Shown: positions 1 through 6,277, counted from the first letter of the stretch. The stretch is DNA of 11,735 nucleotides from an uncultured Eubacteriales bacterium (GCA_934444695.1 CAKSDF010000046.1:1-11735); one strand, 5' to 3'. Notes: generated by a model from the letters alone, not told the origin. Program-made: numbers and translations.

Positions 1-2
1 TC

Positions 3-92
3 GTGGTGCTTATACTTATCAGCGTCAGAAAGAAACGTGAGAATCAGCCCCCCGCGCATCTCGGACTCAACTACTTCCGAGAGGAACGGTAA
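3..92 (+). CDS. Possible C-terminal end of a membrane protein (partial)
   Basis: An open frame enters from the left edge and stops at TAA 90-92. Its 29 visible residues begin with a hydrophobic run (VVLILI) followed by a basic patch (RKKR) and a polar tail ending NYFREER. That layout is typical of the end of a last transmembrane helix with a cytoplasmic tail. A second frame also stays open to 96, but it reads as a less protein-like string, so the choice of frame rests only on composition. The family cannot be recognised from so little sequence. The stem-loop at 116-155 follows closely, which fits a gene end here. Confidence 0.35.
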   Translation: MVLILISVRKKRENQPPAHLGLNYFREER

Positions 93-115
93 ATAATCAA
101 ACTATATATTAAATA

Positions 116-155
116 CGCCCCGTTTATTGAGCAGCCATGTTCTTTAAACGGGGCG
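116..155. terminator. Perfect 11-bp stem-loop, probable terminator
   Basis: CGCCCCGTTTA at 116-126 is exactly complementary to 145-155, with an 18-nt loop. It lies 23 nt after the stop codon at 90-92. No clean T-run follows on the + strand. The flank on the - strand is A/T-rich without a pure T-run. A terminator or 3' stabilising hairpin is likely, but its direction is uncertain. Confidence 0.45.
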
Positions 156-180
156 AACTGTTATGATTAAAAGGTAATGA

Positions 181-232
181 GGTAATAGTGAAGGTGCGGT
201 ATCCGCAAAGCGGATGATTTAATAATGGCGAA
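181..232 (+). repeat. Intergenic repeat, copy A
   Basis: This stretch shares two blocks with 1933-1998. Block 1 is GGTAATAGTGAAGGTGCGGT (181-200), against 1977-1998. Block 2 is CCGCAAAGCGGATGATTT (203-220) plus AATAATGGCG, against 1939-1971. The blocks occur in opposite order in the two copies, as expected if both are offset cuts from one repeating unit. Block 2 contains a perfect 6-bp hairpin (ATCCGC-AAA-GCGGAT, 201-215). No coding potential is evident. Confidence 0.5.
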
Positions 233-282
233 GTTTACTGTTAAATCGATCAGCATTGACGGGAGTTTTGATTACGAAAGAT

Positions 283-303
283 TGCCTTAAATAAGACAAG
301 GCA
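283..303 (+). terminator. Small terminator-like hairpin upstream of the dehydrogenase promoter
   Basis: TGCCTT (283-288) pairs with AAGGCA (298-303) across a 9-nt loop and is followed by GTTTTACTTT. It would stop leftover transcription before the promoter at 335. With only six base pairs, it is a weak candidate. Confidence 0.35.
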
Positions 304-334
304 GTTTTACTTTAAGGAAAACCGGAATCAATTA

Positions 335-363
335 TTGACATTTTCAGATGCGTGAAGTATCAT
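335..363 (+). promoter_or_regulatory. Sigma-70-type promoter of the dehydrogenase gene
   Basis: TTGACA (335-340) and TATCAT (358-363) are 17 nt apart. A better -10 match, TATAAT (363-368), lies 22 nt from the -35 and so fits less well. The expected start near 370 leaves a leader of about 55 nt with AGGAG at 412-416. Confidence 0.6.
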
Positions 364-426
364 ATAATTAATAACAAGAAAATATGAAAGCATGATCACT
401 TTTTTTAAAATAGGAGATGTATTATT

Positions 427-1260
427 ATGAGCAAGGTTTGTGTAATTACCGGCGGCGGTTCAGGCATGGGTCTGGCAGCAGCCAAATTTATGACCAAAGA
501 TCACGTGATTGTTGTCTCCGGCCGTACCGAGAGTAAGCTGACTAAGGCTGTGGAGGAGCTGAAGGAGGCAGGCTATGAAGCCTATGCCAAAAGATGCGAC
601 ACCTCCGATCGTGACAGTGTAAAGGCTTTGGCAGAGTATGCCGCCGGCCTGGGCGAGATTACCAATGTGATCCACGCTGCAGGCGTGTCTCCGGCTATGA
701 ATGTAACGCCGGAGAGTCTTTTGCGCATCAATGCGATGGGCACGGTGTATGTTAACCAGGAATTTTCCAAGCTGATGCATAAGGGCAGTGTCATTGTGGA
801 CATTGCCTCCATGTCGGCCTACAGTATGCCTGCTTTTCTGCTTCCCAAAAAAGCGTATCCTCTGGCCGAAACAAATGAAGCGCTGTTTTTCAAAAAAGCG
901 CTGAAAATGACCGGTATGATCAAGGATGCTTATCAGAAAAACGGTTTAGCCTATGCCATTTCCAAGAATTTTGTCACCTGGTATGCGGCCAAATGTGCAT
1001 TTGACTACGGCCCTAGGGGAATCCGTGTGGCATCACTCTCCCCCGGCTTGATAGCCACCGATATGGGCAATCTGGAATCCCCTCACGGCGGATCTATGCT
1101 GGCAACCTCCTGTGAAGGCCGTATGGGCACACCGGAGGAGCTGGGCTTTGCCATTGCCACGCTGGCCGATGAGCGAAACGGCTATCTGGCAGGCGTGGAT
1201 ATTCTGTGCGACGGCGGTACAATCCGCGGTCAAAAGGAATTCAAGAGAAAACGCAAATAA
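427..1260 (+). CDS. Short-chain dehydrogenase/reductase (SDR)
   Basis: This is a cytosolic NAD(P)(H)-dependent oxidoreductase of 277 residues; the substrate cannot be read from the sequence. The classical SDR signature is complete: TGGGSGMG cofactor loop (8-15), D58, HAAG (83-86), catalytic N102, a serine at 128 or 130, and YAISK with Y176 and K180, followed by SPG (205-207). R33 after the second strand suggests NADP(H) preference. The spacing between the catalytic Ser and Tyr is about 46 residues, where classical SDRs usually have about 13. This points to an inserted helical segment, known in bacterial 3-alpha-hydroxysteroid dehydrogenase/carbonyl reductases; that link is inference. The C-terminus ends in a basic run (KRKRK). 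The ATG is supported by AGGAG ten nt upstream. The gene stands alone with its own promoter and terminator. Its leucines are mostly CTG, unlike the neighbouring genes, which may mean transfer. Confidence 0.9.
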   Translation: MSKVCVITGGGSGMGLAAAKFMTKDHVIVVSGRTESKLTKAVEELKEAGYEAYAKRCDTSDRDSVKALAEYAAGLGEITNVIHAAGVSPAMNVTPESLLRINAMGTVYVNQEFSKLMHKGSVIVDIASMSAYSMPAFLLPKKAYPLAETNEALFFKKALKMTGMIKDAYQKNGLAYAISKNFVTWYAAKCAFDYGPRGIRVASLSPGLIATDMGNLESPHGGSMLATSCEGRMGTPEELGFAIATLADERNGYLAGVDILCDGGTIRGQKEFKRKRK

Positions 1261-1310
1261 AACAGTCGGCCTGCATAGGTAATCGTCGTTACCACGCTGC
1301 CCTAACCGCA

Positions 1311-1337
1311 AAAAAGCATCCAATTGAGGTGCTTTTT
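1311..1337 (+). terminator. Rho-independent terminator after the dehydrogenase
   Basis: AAAAAGCA (1311-1318) pairs with TGCTTTTT (1330-1337), and the stem gains one or two inner pairs. It begins 50 nt after the stop codon. The T-tract forms the 3' arm. Confidence 0.65.
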
Positions 1338-1430
1338 GTGCCAAAAACTCTTTGACAGACGTTTCAACAATTACTCAACTGTTTAACGATAATTGCAAAG
1401 AAAGATTCTCAATCTTCATAAAACGCACGA

Positions 1431-1462
1431 AACCCCGCCGCAGAATGCTCTGCAGCGGGGTT
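1431..1462. terminator. Strong GC-rich hairpin, probable two-way terminator
   Basis: AACCCCGC (1431-1438) pairs with GCGGGGTT (1455-1462). After one mismatch, GCAG (1440-1443) pairs with CTGC (1450-1453) around a 6-nt loop. It lies between the convergent dehydrogenase (+) and tRNA-Leu (-) units, so it could back up termination for either. The T-runs on both sides are weak. The rest of 1338-1515 holds only short hairpins such as 1402-1416 and 1483-1497, and no gene was seen there. Confidence 0.5.
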
Positions 1463-1515
1463 CTCTTGTGTGCTCAAACGCCGAAAAGCCTCTTTTCAAG
1501 CGATTTTTGGCATAG

Positions 1516-1558
1516 AAAAAATCCACCGTAATTCTATCAAAACTACAGTGGATTTTTT
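1516..1558 (-). terminator. Terminator of tRNA-Leu
   Basis: AAAAAATCCAC (1516-1526) pairs with the complementary GTGGATTTTTT (1548-1558). The stem extends through a mismatch to GTA/TAC. Read on the - strand, it begins right after the encoded CCA and ends in six T's, a textbook intrinsic terminator. Confidence 0.8.
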
Positions 1559-1642
1559 TGGTGCGAGAGACGGGACTTGAACCCGTACGTCAAAGACACA
1601 CGCCCCTCAAACGTGCCTGTCTGCCAATTCCAGCACTCTCGC
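1559..1642 (-). tRNA. trnL: tRNA-Leu, anticodon GAG, CCA encoded
   Basis: The gene folds as a class II tRNA. The 7-bp acceptor stem is GCGAGAG (1636-1642) with CTCTCGC (1563-1569). The D arm contains AATTGGCAGA. The anticodon stem CACGT/GGCGTG has one G-U pair and a TTGAGGG-type loop with anticodon GAG at 1606-1608. The long variable arm has a GTC-TTT-GAC stem, and the T arm is ACGGG-TTCAAGT-CCCGT. Discriminator A and the CCA end (1559-1561) are encoded. The tRNA reads CUC and CUU leucine codons. It is a lone gene with its own promoter and terminator, in no tRNA cluster. Confidence 0.97.
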
Positions 1643-1655
1643 GACTGCAAGCAAG

Positions 1656-1684
1656 ATTATATCAAAAAGAGGGCGGTTTGTCAA
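1656..1684 (-). promoter_or_regulatory. Consensus promoter of tRNA-Leu
   Basis: On the - strand, TTGACA (1679-1684) and TATAAT (1656-1661) are exactly 17 nt apart, a full consensus match for the vegetative sigma factor. The tRNA starts 14 nt downstream of the -10 hexamer, so the 5' leader must be only a few nucleotides long. Confidence 0.9.
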
Positions 1685-2034
1685 TAGTTATTTTCAAAAA
1701 AAATAAACTTTTTTTCATATGTTAAAATAGGTATTTTATGGCAAAAAAATGCACTTTAATGCCAATCAAAAAAGGTGCCTGAGAAGGTCGCAAATCCCGC
1801 CTCTGCCCTATCGGTAAAATGCCGCTTTTAGAGTCTTATAGGATGTTAAATCACTACTGCGATAAAAGTCTTTTCAATCGTCCAGCAATCCGTTAAATCG
1901 TCGCTGAGAAAACATAATAGAGAAGAGAAAAAGGTGCCCGCAGAGCGGAAGATTTATATTTTAATAATACGTAAGCGGTAATAGCGAAGAGGTGCGGTTC
2001 AAGGACTTTAAAGTGGCTTGTAAGGCTGCTTTGG
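1685..2034. other. Gene-poor intergenic stretch
   Basis: This lies upstream of the tRNA promoter and downstream of the phosphoesterase stop. Its first part is very A/T-rich, with long A and T runs near 1696-1716. From about 1765 to 1920 no gene, tRNA or clear hairpin was recognised. The only recognisable element is repeat copy B at 1933-1998. No convincing terminator for the phosphoesterase operon was found; the nearest candidate is the 4-bp hairpin within copy B (CCGC-AGA-GCGG), which on the - strand is followed by GCACCTTTTT. Confidence 0.4.
1933..1998 (+). repeat. Intergenic repeat, copy B
   Basis: Block 2 comes first here (GGTGCCCGCAGAGCGGAAG, then TTTTAATAATACG) and block 1 follows (GGTAATAGCGAAGAGGTGCGG, 1977-1997). 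The two blocks match copy A at 181-232 in swapped order and the same orientation. A 4-bp hairpin core is kept. The two copies bracket the dehydrogenase and the tRNA gene. Confidence 0.5.
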
Positions 2035-2766
2035 TTATAATTCTACGTATTCCCACATATACACGCTTTTTTCCCTTGTGCCGTTTTTGTACCGTTGCTC
2101 GTAGGATTTGTGTATGTGTCCGTGAAAATGCCACAGAGGAGTTTTTTCGTAAATATAATATGCTATGCCTATAAGGCCGGAATGAGCCGGATCGCGCCCG
2201 AAATCGGCAAGCATAACATCGTGGGTCAACAGCACATCGGCCTTTTTAAGGCCATCGGCAATTTTGAGACTCTCCCGCTGGGTATGGGAGGGAAACGGCT
2301 CGTTTTTATATCTGAAGCTTCCGTCAATTCCGGCAAACTGCACGCCGTTATAGCTATAAATGCATCCTGAAATGTCCCGAATCTTATATTTGCCGTAAAT
2401 ATCGAAAGAATCGTGATTTCCCTTGATGGCGATTATTTTTTGGCGGGGAATGTGTTCGAGAATTACGTCAATTTCCTCGGGGTAAATATCCCCTAAAATC
2501 AGGCACAGATCATATTCTTTGACCGATTTTAAGAAGGACAGAAATCTGCTTCTGTCAAAAGCCAATTGCCCGTGGGTATCCGAAACAACAATGAGCTTTA
2601 TTCCGAGCTTACGAGGCTCCGCCGTCTTGCTGTTTGCGATTATTTCATCATACAGCAGCTTATATCTGCCTATTTCAAAAGGGCTCCATTTGGCCGATTC
2701 TTTAAGATACTTTTTTATATATGAAGGACGGCTGCTTTTAAAAAATGACATAATTATATTCTTCAC
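2035..2766 (-). CDS. Calcineurin-like metallophosphoesterase
   Basis: This is a probable di-metal phosphohydrolase of 243 residues; the substrate is unknown. All metal-ligand blocks of the family are present: SDTHG (62-66), GD (92-93), GNHD (116-119), TH with H182, and GHIH (216-219). About 55 residues precede the catalytic core and carry a basic N-terminus, with no signal peptide or membrane helix. The start used is GTG (2764-2766), which directly follows the TGA of the upstream diguanylate cyclase gene with no spacer. A GGAG lies 14 nt ahead, inside that gene's last codons, so translation is probably coupled. An ATG at codon 6 (2749-2751) is the alternative start and has only a weak ribosome binding site. 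The tight coupling suggests a role linked to the cyclase; a phosphodiesterase acting on a signalling nucleotide is one possibility, but nothing in the sequence proves it. Confidence 0.85.
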   Translation of the reverse strand: MKNIIMSFFKSSRPSYIKKYLKESAKWSPFEIGRYKLLYDEIIANSKTAEPRKLGIKLIVVSDTHGQLAFDRSRFLSFLKSVKEYDLCLILGDIYPEEIDVILEHIPRQKIIAIKGNHDSFDIYGKYKIRDISGCIYSYNGVQFAGIDGSFRYKNEPFPSHTQRESLKIADGLKKADVLLTHDVMLADFGRDPAHSGLIGIAYYIYEKTPLWHFHGHIHKSYEQRYKNGTREKSVYMWEYVEL

Positions 2767-3960
2767 TCATTTATGTATTTCTCCGTTTGCCGCGACGCAG
2801 TTTTTGCCGCTGTTTTTGCCTATATAAAGCTGCTTGTCGGCCTTGGTTATGATCGACATATCCTCAAGCTGATCGGCCGTTCCGCAGGCCACACCGAATG
2901 TGGCGGTAACGATGCTCTGTCCATTTAAGTCATCTCTCGGAATAGCGGCAGCGCGCACGGCATCGAGAAGCTCGCCCGCGATAATTCTTGCGTGGGTCTC
3001 CCCTACGTCGGGTAAAACGATAACAAACTCCTCCCCGCCGAAACGGAAAAGATATCTGTCGCTTTTCTCAAGCACTCCCACAACGCTTGCGGCAACATTT
3101 TTCAGCGCCTGGTCGCCTTTAAGATGGGAATAATGGTCGTTATATGATTTGAAATTATCGATGTCGTAGATTATCAGGCTGACCACTTTGGGTGACAATT
3201 CCTCGGCAACATAATTAAGGTATGTTTCCATAGCTTTTTTATTGAGCGTTCCTGTCATAATGTCGTTATAAGCGAGCCTTACAAAGGAGTTTCTCATTTC
3301 GCTTATGCGCCTTTCGTTGGCCGATTGGCGGATAAAGACCGAGCGAACGGCGATAAATCCCGCAATTATAGCAAAGCGCAGAAGGAAATGCTTGAACAGA
3401 TCATAATTATCCGCATATGGAAGGACATCCGGCAGCCACCAGCTGATCGATATTAAAATACATATGAAAAGGGTATCAAAGAGCTTGTATGTAGGGGCAA
3501 TCATAATCACAAAAAGGTAGCACATAGAGATTGACAGGCCTATTTTGTGAAAATTGCAGGAAACCATAAATACGGTGACGCTGGCAACCACCACCGTGTA
3601 AAAGGCAAGGAGGGCGAATCGTGAGGTTTTTGAACCGTAATCCTTGCAAAAAGACAGATAAATCAGCATTGCAAGGCAGGAACCTACCATCATATACAGC
3701 GGCACCATATCAATGACGATCATGGTGTTGAATATGATGTTTTTAACAAGGTAAAAGCCGTTTGTTATGAGAAAAACAATTGTTGCATAGTAGACGATGG
3801 AAAGGCTTTGGCGCATAAAAATACTTTGCTGGGACGGGGTGTCGTCCACGTCGGCCTTGAGCACGGTTTTGCAAAAGCTTTTAAATCGCGAAACAGCCGC
3901 CGGTGATACCTCGAGCGACAGATCCTTTGCTATAACTTCGTTGTTTTTTTGCTGCCTCAT
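2767..3960 (-). CDS. Membrane-bound GGDEF diguanylate cyclase
   Basis: The protein has 397 residues and probably makes c-di-GMP from two GTP. A cytoplasmic N-terminus of about 50 residues is followed by six predicted membrane helices (about 53-72, 80-104, 114-134, 141-156, 159-178 and 191-210). A short linker helix leads to a GGDEF domain (about 225-390). In that domain the NDIMTGTLN opening motif, metal-site aspartates in YDIDNFK (D266, D268) and an intact GGEEF active site (308-312) are visible. The RxxD inhibitory site usually found just upstream is absent (the stretch reads EKSDRYLFRF), so product inhibition may be missing. No known sensor domain is recognisable; the six-helix region could sense a membrane or small-molecule signal. 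The ATG at 3958-3960 follows AGGG at 6 nt and GGAGG at 14 nt. It is the first gene of a two-gene unit with the phosphoesterase. Confidence 0.9.
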   Translation of the reverse strand: MRQQKNNEVIAKDLSLEVSPAAVSRFKSFCKTVLKADVDDTPSQQSIFMRQSLSIVYYATIVFLITNGFYLVKNIIFNTMIVIDMVPLYMMVGSCLAMLIYLSFCKDYGSKTSRFALLAFYTVVVASVTVFMVSCNFHKIGLSISMCYLFVIMIAPTYKLFDTLFICILISISWWLPDVLPYADNYDLFKHFLLRFAIIAGFIAVRSVFIRQSANERRISEMRNSFVRLAYNDIMTGTLNKKAMETYLNYVAEELSPKVVSLIIYDIDNFKSYNDHYSHLKGDQALKNVAASVVGVLEKSDRYLFRFGGEEFVIVLPDVGETHARIIAGELLDAVRAAAIPRDDLNGQSIVTATFGVACGTADQLEDMSIITKADKQLYIGKNSGKNCVAANGEIHK

Positions 3961-4019
3961 AATAATCCCTGTGTCCTCCGAAATTTGCCGTTAAAAAGCG
4001 GTGTGTTGACGTGTTTTTC

Positions 4020-4061
4020 GCTACGGCCGCAGAGCGTATTTTTCATTCCCTGCGGCGCAGC
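4020..4061. repeat. Imperfect inverted repeat between flippase and cyclase genes
   Basis: GCTACGGCCGCAG (4020-4032) pairs with CTGCGGCGCAGC (4050-4061), with one bulge and one G-U, around a 17-nt loop. The T-run (ATTTTTTAAATTTC) follows it on the + strand, whereas both flanking genes run on the - strand. As a terminator it would therefore point the wrong way. A second, A/T-rich stem (4090-4095 with 4106-4111) overlaps the flippase stop codon and is a better, though weak, end signal for that gene. Confidence 0.5.
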
Positions 4062-4097
4062 ATTTTTTAAATTTCTTTATATATCTTTTAAAAGGTT

Positions 4098-5744
4098 TTA
4101 TAAGGCCTTTTTAAGGTGCAGTTTGACAAGTATCTTTCTTAAAAAATCATCTCCGAAAACGTCTCTTATGGCTTTGTTTTTATATGTCACGATTCCGTAA
4201 ACAACCGCGCCGGCAACCGCAACCACCGCCATAAGGATAAACTGTATAAGCCGCCCGCCGGTGAAAGAAAGAACATTCATAAGAATGAGCACCACGGCGA
4301 TCATGGGGATAAGTCCCATTATGACCTTAAAAAGGGTCTTTAGCAGCGACATATATTTAAGTCCGTATTTTTTCTTTAAAAGAATGAGCACCGCAGCAAT
4401 AGAAACGGTGTATCCCAGCATACTGGAAAATCCCGCCCCCCAATAGGCCGGAAGGCCAATGGCATTGCAAAGATAGATAAATGGCACATCGCAGGCGGCA
4501 TTTATAACAAGGCCGGTAACGCTCGTAAAACAGACCACCTTGGCAAGACCTATGCTTTGCAGGCACATACTGGCCACCATACTGACACTCTCGAATATCC
4601 GCAGAAAGGGCAGTACGCGCATAAGAGTTGGGCCAAAACGGCTTTCACCGTAGAAAACATAATAGAGCGGATGAGACAGCAGACACATTCCCACGGCCAT
4701 GGGAACGGCCAGAACAAGTATTGTACCTACCGCCTGATTAAACCGCCTGTTTACCCCGCTTCTGTCGTTTTTAACAAAGCAATCGACCATATGGGGTATC
4801 ATACTGGAGGTAAGACCCATGGCAAGGGAGGTTATGAGCACACAGATTTTAGGACCCCAGGTGGCGCAGATGCTTGCGATGACCTCACTGTCGGCGGCGG
4901 TAAATCCGTCGAGAGAAGAAAGTCCGACAATTATAAGCTTCATATCGGTTATATCGTAAATGTTTGAGGAAATTGCCACAATTATGAGAGGAATGCAAAT
5001 GCGGGCAATTTTTTTGATGGTTTCCCCTGTGGAAACAGTGGTGTCATTGACCACATCACCGGGAGCAGGCAAAAATGCACTTTTGTTGGCCCTCATTTTG
5101 GCCGAGAGATAGAAATAGGCGGCAATGGCTCCGATAAGGGCACCGGTAAGTGCAACGCACACGCCGGCTGTCTGGCTTTTACCGAGCACGACCACCGTAA
5201 CATAAGAGCCCACCAAAATTACAAACACCCTTACAAACTGTTCGATAACTTGGCTTGTGGAAGAAGGAGCAATGTAGGCGTGGCCTTGCAGATATCCGCG
5301 GCGAATGCTTAAAAACGGAACGACTAAAAGGCAGAAGGAAACGGTTCTGATAGCAGCGGTAACGTCGTCACCCTGAGCGTCTGTTCCGAGGAAAAACCTA
5401 CCGATAAAGGGAGCCGACAAAAAGAGCACGATAAATGCGGCGAGAGAAATTATAAAAACTGCGTTGCGGGCGGTTTTGTGTGCCTTTTCCTTGGCTGCAA
5501 ACATTTTTAGCGAGTTGTATTCGCTGATTATAATGCTTATGGCGGTGGGAATTCCAGAGGTGGAAATGGTCAAAAACAGGTTATATATATTGTATGCACA
5601 GGAATAGACCACCCCTCCCCTTTCGCCAATTATGGCATAAAAAGGAATGGAATAAAAGGCGCCGATCAGCTTTGAAAGGACTATTGCGGCATAGGCAATC
5701 ATTGTTCCTTCAACAAAGCCATTGCGCTTTATTTTTTTGTTCAT
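4098..5744 (-). CDS. MOP-superfamily lipid flippase, SpoVB/MurJ (YtgP) type
   Basis: This is a polytopic membrane protein of 548 residues with about 14 hydrophobic helices spread over its whole length. The N-terminal pattern is characteristic of the Gram-positive SpoVB/YtgP branch: a short basic start, then NGFVEGTMIAYAA, SKLIGAFYSIP and ISTSGIPTAIS (60-70). Members flip lipid-linked cell wall precursors, such as lipid II, across the membrane. The length fits YtgP/MurJ (about 540). Sequence alone cannot separate the housekeeping MurJ role from sporulation SpoVB. The ATG has GAGG at 5754-5757, with GAGGAA ending 7 nt upstream. The gene is transcribed alone, with a 137-nt gap to the cyclase gene. 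Its likely promoter is far upstream at 6174-6202, which gives an unusually long structured leader. Confidence 0.85.
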   Translation of the reverse strand: MNKKIKRNGFVEGTMIAYAAIVLSKLIGAFYSIPFYAIIGERGGVVYSCAYNIYNLFLTISTSGIPTAISIIISEYNSLKMFAAKEKAHKTARNAVFIISLAAFIVLFLSAPFIGRFFLGTDAQGDDVTAAIRTVSFCLLVVPFLSIRRGYLQGHAYIAPSSTSQVIEQFVRVFVILVGSYVTVVVLGKSQTAGVCVALTGALIGAIAAYFYLSAKMRANKSAFLPAPGDVVNDTTVSTGETIKKIARICIPLIIVAISSNIYDITDMKLIIVGLSSLDGFTAADSEVIASICATWGPKICVLITSLAMGLTSSMIPHMVDCFVKNDRSGVNRRFNQAVGTILVLAVPMAVGMCLLSHPLYYVFYGESRFGPTLMRVLPFLRIFESVSMVASMCLQSIGLAKVVCFTSVTGLVINAACDVPFIYLCNAIGLPAYWGAGFSSMLGYTVSIAAVLILLKKKYGLKYMSLLKTLFKVIMGLIPMIAVVLILMNVLSFTGGRLIQFILMAVVAVAGAVVYGIVTYKNKAIRDVFGDDFLRKILVKLHLKKAL

Positions 5745-5825
5745 TAAGCAGTTCCTCTTTCCGTTTTTCGATGTGGGATCGGCCGAAAATGCCGAAAGGC
5801 TTATAGGGTTATTGCGCTACGGTGG

Positions 5826-5967
5826 CGCTGAGGCGGTCAGCTTACGCTGACAGGAGGGAGGCTTTGATAAAAAGGAAGGTGCAAAATATAAAGCAACTTT
5901 ATTTTTTTCGTAAAGCTGCGGGATTGCTGCTCCCTCCGGTCCCGGCAAGGCCGGGATAGCCTCAGCG
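5826..5967. other. 142-bp palindromic element that folds as a four-way junction
   Basis: Four perfectly complementary stems nest with almost no spacer. P1 is CGCTGAGGC (5826-5834) with GCCTCAGCG (5959-5967). P2 is the hairpin GTCAGC-TTAC-GCTGAC (5836-5851). P3 is GGAGGGAG (5853-5860) with CTCCCTCC (5930-5937). P4 is the hairpin TCCCGGC-AAG-GCCGGGA (5940-5956). Only 1-2 unpaired nucleotides separate the stems at the junction. Within the P3 loop a further A/T hairpin, ATAAAG-CAA-CTTTAT, is at 5888-5902. Because all pairs are Watson-Crick, the fold is possible on either strand. The element is GC-rich against an A/T-rich background. It could be a structured leader RNA of the flippase gene, a small RNA, or a non-coding palindromic repeat/MITE. 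Confidence 0.6.
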
Positions 5968-6115
5968 GCCGAGCAAAGACACCGCCCCTGTCAACACGGC
6001 ATTTTAACCTAACTGAATGTGAGCCGAGCCTTTTGACATTATTTTAATTATATGACGGCCCGCCTTAATATTTGTCAGAAATGCTGCCCTTTAAAAAAAT
6101 AATCCGTGTTAATGC

Positions 6116-6143
6116 AAAAAAGTCCGTTTCACGAACATTTTTT
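6116..6143. terminator. Small two-way terminator-like hairpin
   Basis: GTCCG (6122-6126) pairs with CGAAC (6132-6136) around TTTCA, with one G-U. It is flanked by six A's (6116-6121) and by six T's (6138-6143). It would act in either direction. On the - strand it falls only about 25-50 nt after the predicted flippase transcription start. On the + strand it follows the four-way-junction element by about 150 nt. Confidence 0.5.
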
Positions 6144-6173
6144 CCTTTTTTCAAAGCGCGTATATTTTAAATG

Positions 6174-6202
6174 ATTGTATCACAAACAGCAAAATTTATC
6201 AA
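6174..6202 (-). promoter_or_regulatory. Predicted promoter of the flippase gene
   Basis: On the - strand, TTGATA (6197-6202) and TACAAT (6174-6179) are 17 nt apart, and the -10 is preceded by TG plus one base (extended -10). Transcription from here would give a leader of about 420 nt before the ATG at 5744, crossing the small hairpin at 6116-6143 and the four-way-junction element. The -35 lies inside an A/T inverted repeat: AAATTTAT 6192-6199 with ATAAATTT 6206-6213. Confidence 0.55.
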
Positions 6203-6213
6203 CATATAAATTT
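6192..6213. repeat. A/T inverted repeat between divergent promoters
   Basis: AAATTTAT (6192-6199) and ATAAATTT (6206-6213) are perfect 8-bp arms around CAACAT. The repeat overlaps the -35 of the leftward promoter and lies about 36 bp from the -35 of the pyrR promoter. It is a possible operator; the low complexity of the sequence makes chance occurrence plausible. Confidence 0.35.
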
Positions 6214-6248
6214 ATAGGGACAAATCGAATATTTTGTGGAAAAAAGTC

Positions 6249-6277
6249 TTGACAAATACAAAATTTAGGTTTATTAT
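6249..6277 (+). promoter_or_regulatory. Promoter of the pyrR-uraA operon
   Basis: TTGACA (6249-6254) and TATTAT (6272-6277) are 17 nt apart. Transcription should start near 6284, leaving a leader of about 115 nt that holds the hairpin at 6351-6384. Confidence 0.75.

Noticed and set aside
1..96. Alternative frame for the left-edge partial gene
   Set aside because: It stays open to TAA 94-96 but is rich in Ser, Arg and Pro with no recognisable pattern. The frame ending at 92 has a membrane-helix-like start and is preferred.
225..290. 21-codon + strand frame (MAKFTVKSISIDGSFDYERLP)
   Set aside because: The composition is protein-like, but no ribosome binding site precedes it, and its start lies in repeat copy A. 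At most a gene remnant.
1559..1642. tRNA-Leu as an integration site for a mobile element
   Set aside because: No second copy of the tRNA 3' end and no integrase was seen in the window.
1765..1830. Possible T-box or other riboswitch in the spacer upstream of the tRNA
   Set aside because: The GGTGCCTGAGAAGGTCGC segment first recalled an RNA motif, but there is no T-box sequence, no terminator and no downstream gene on that strand.
6033..6056. TTGACA at 6033-6038 as a + strand promoter
   Set aside because: No -10 hexamer lies at 16-18 nt; the nearest A/T hexamer is only 12 nt away.
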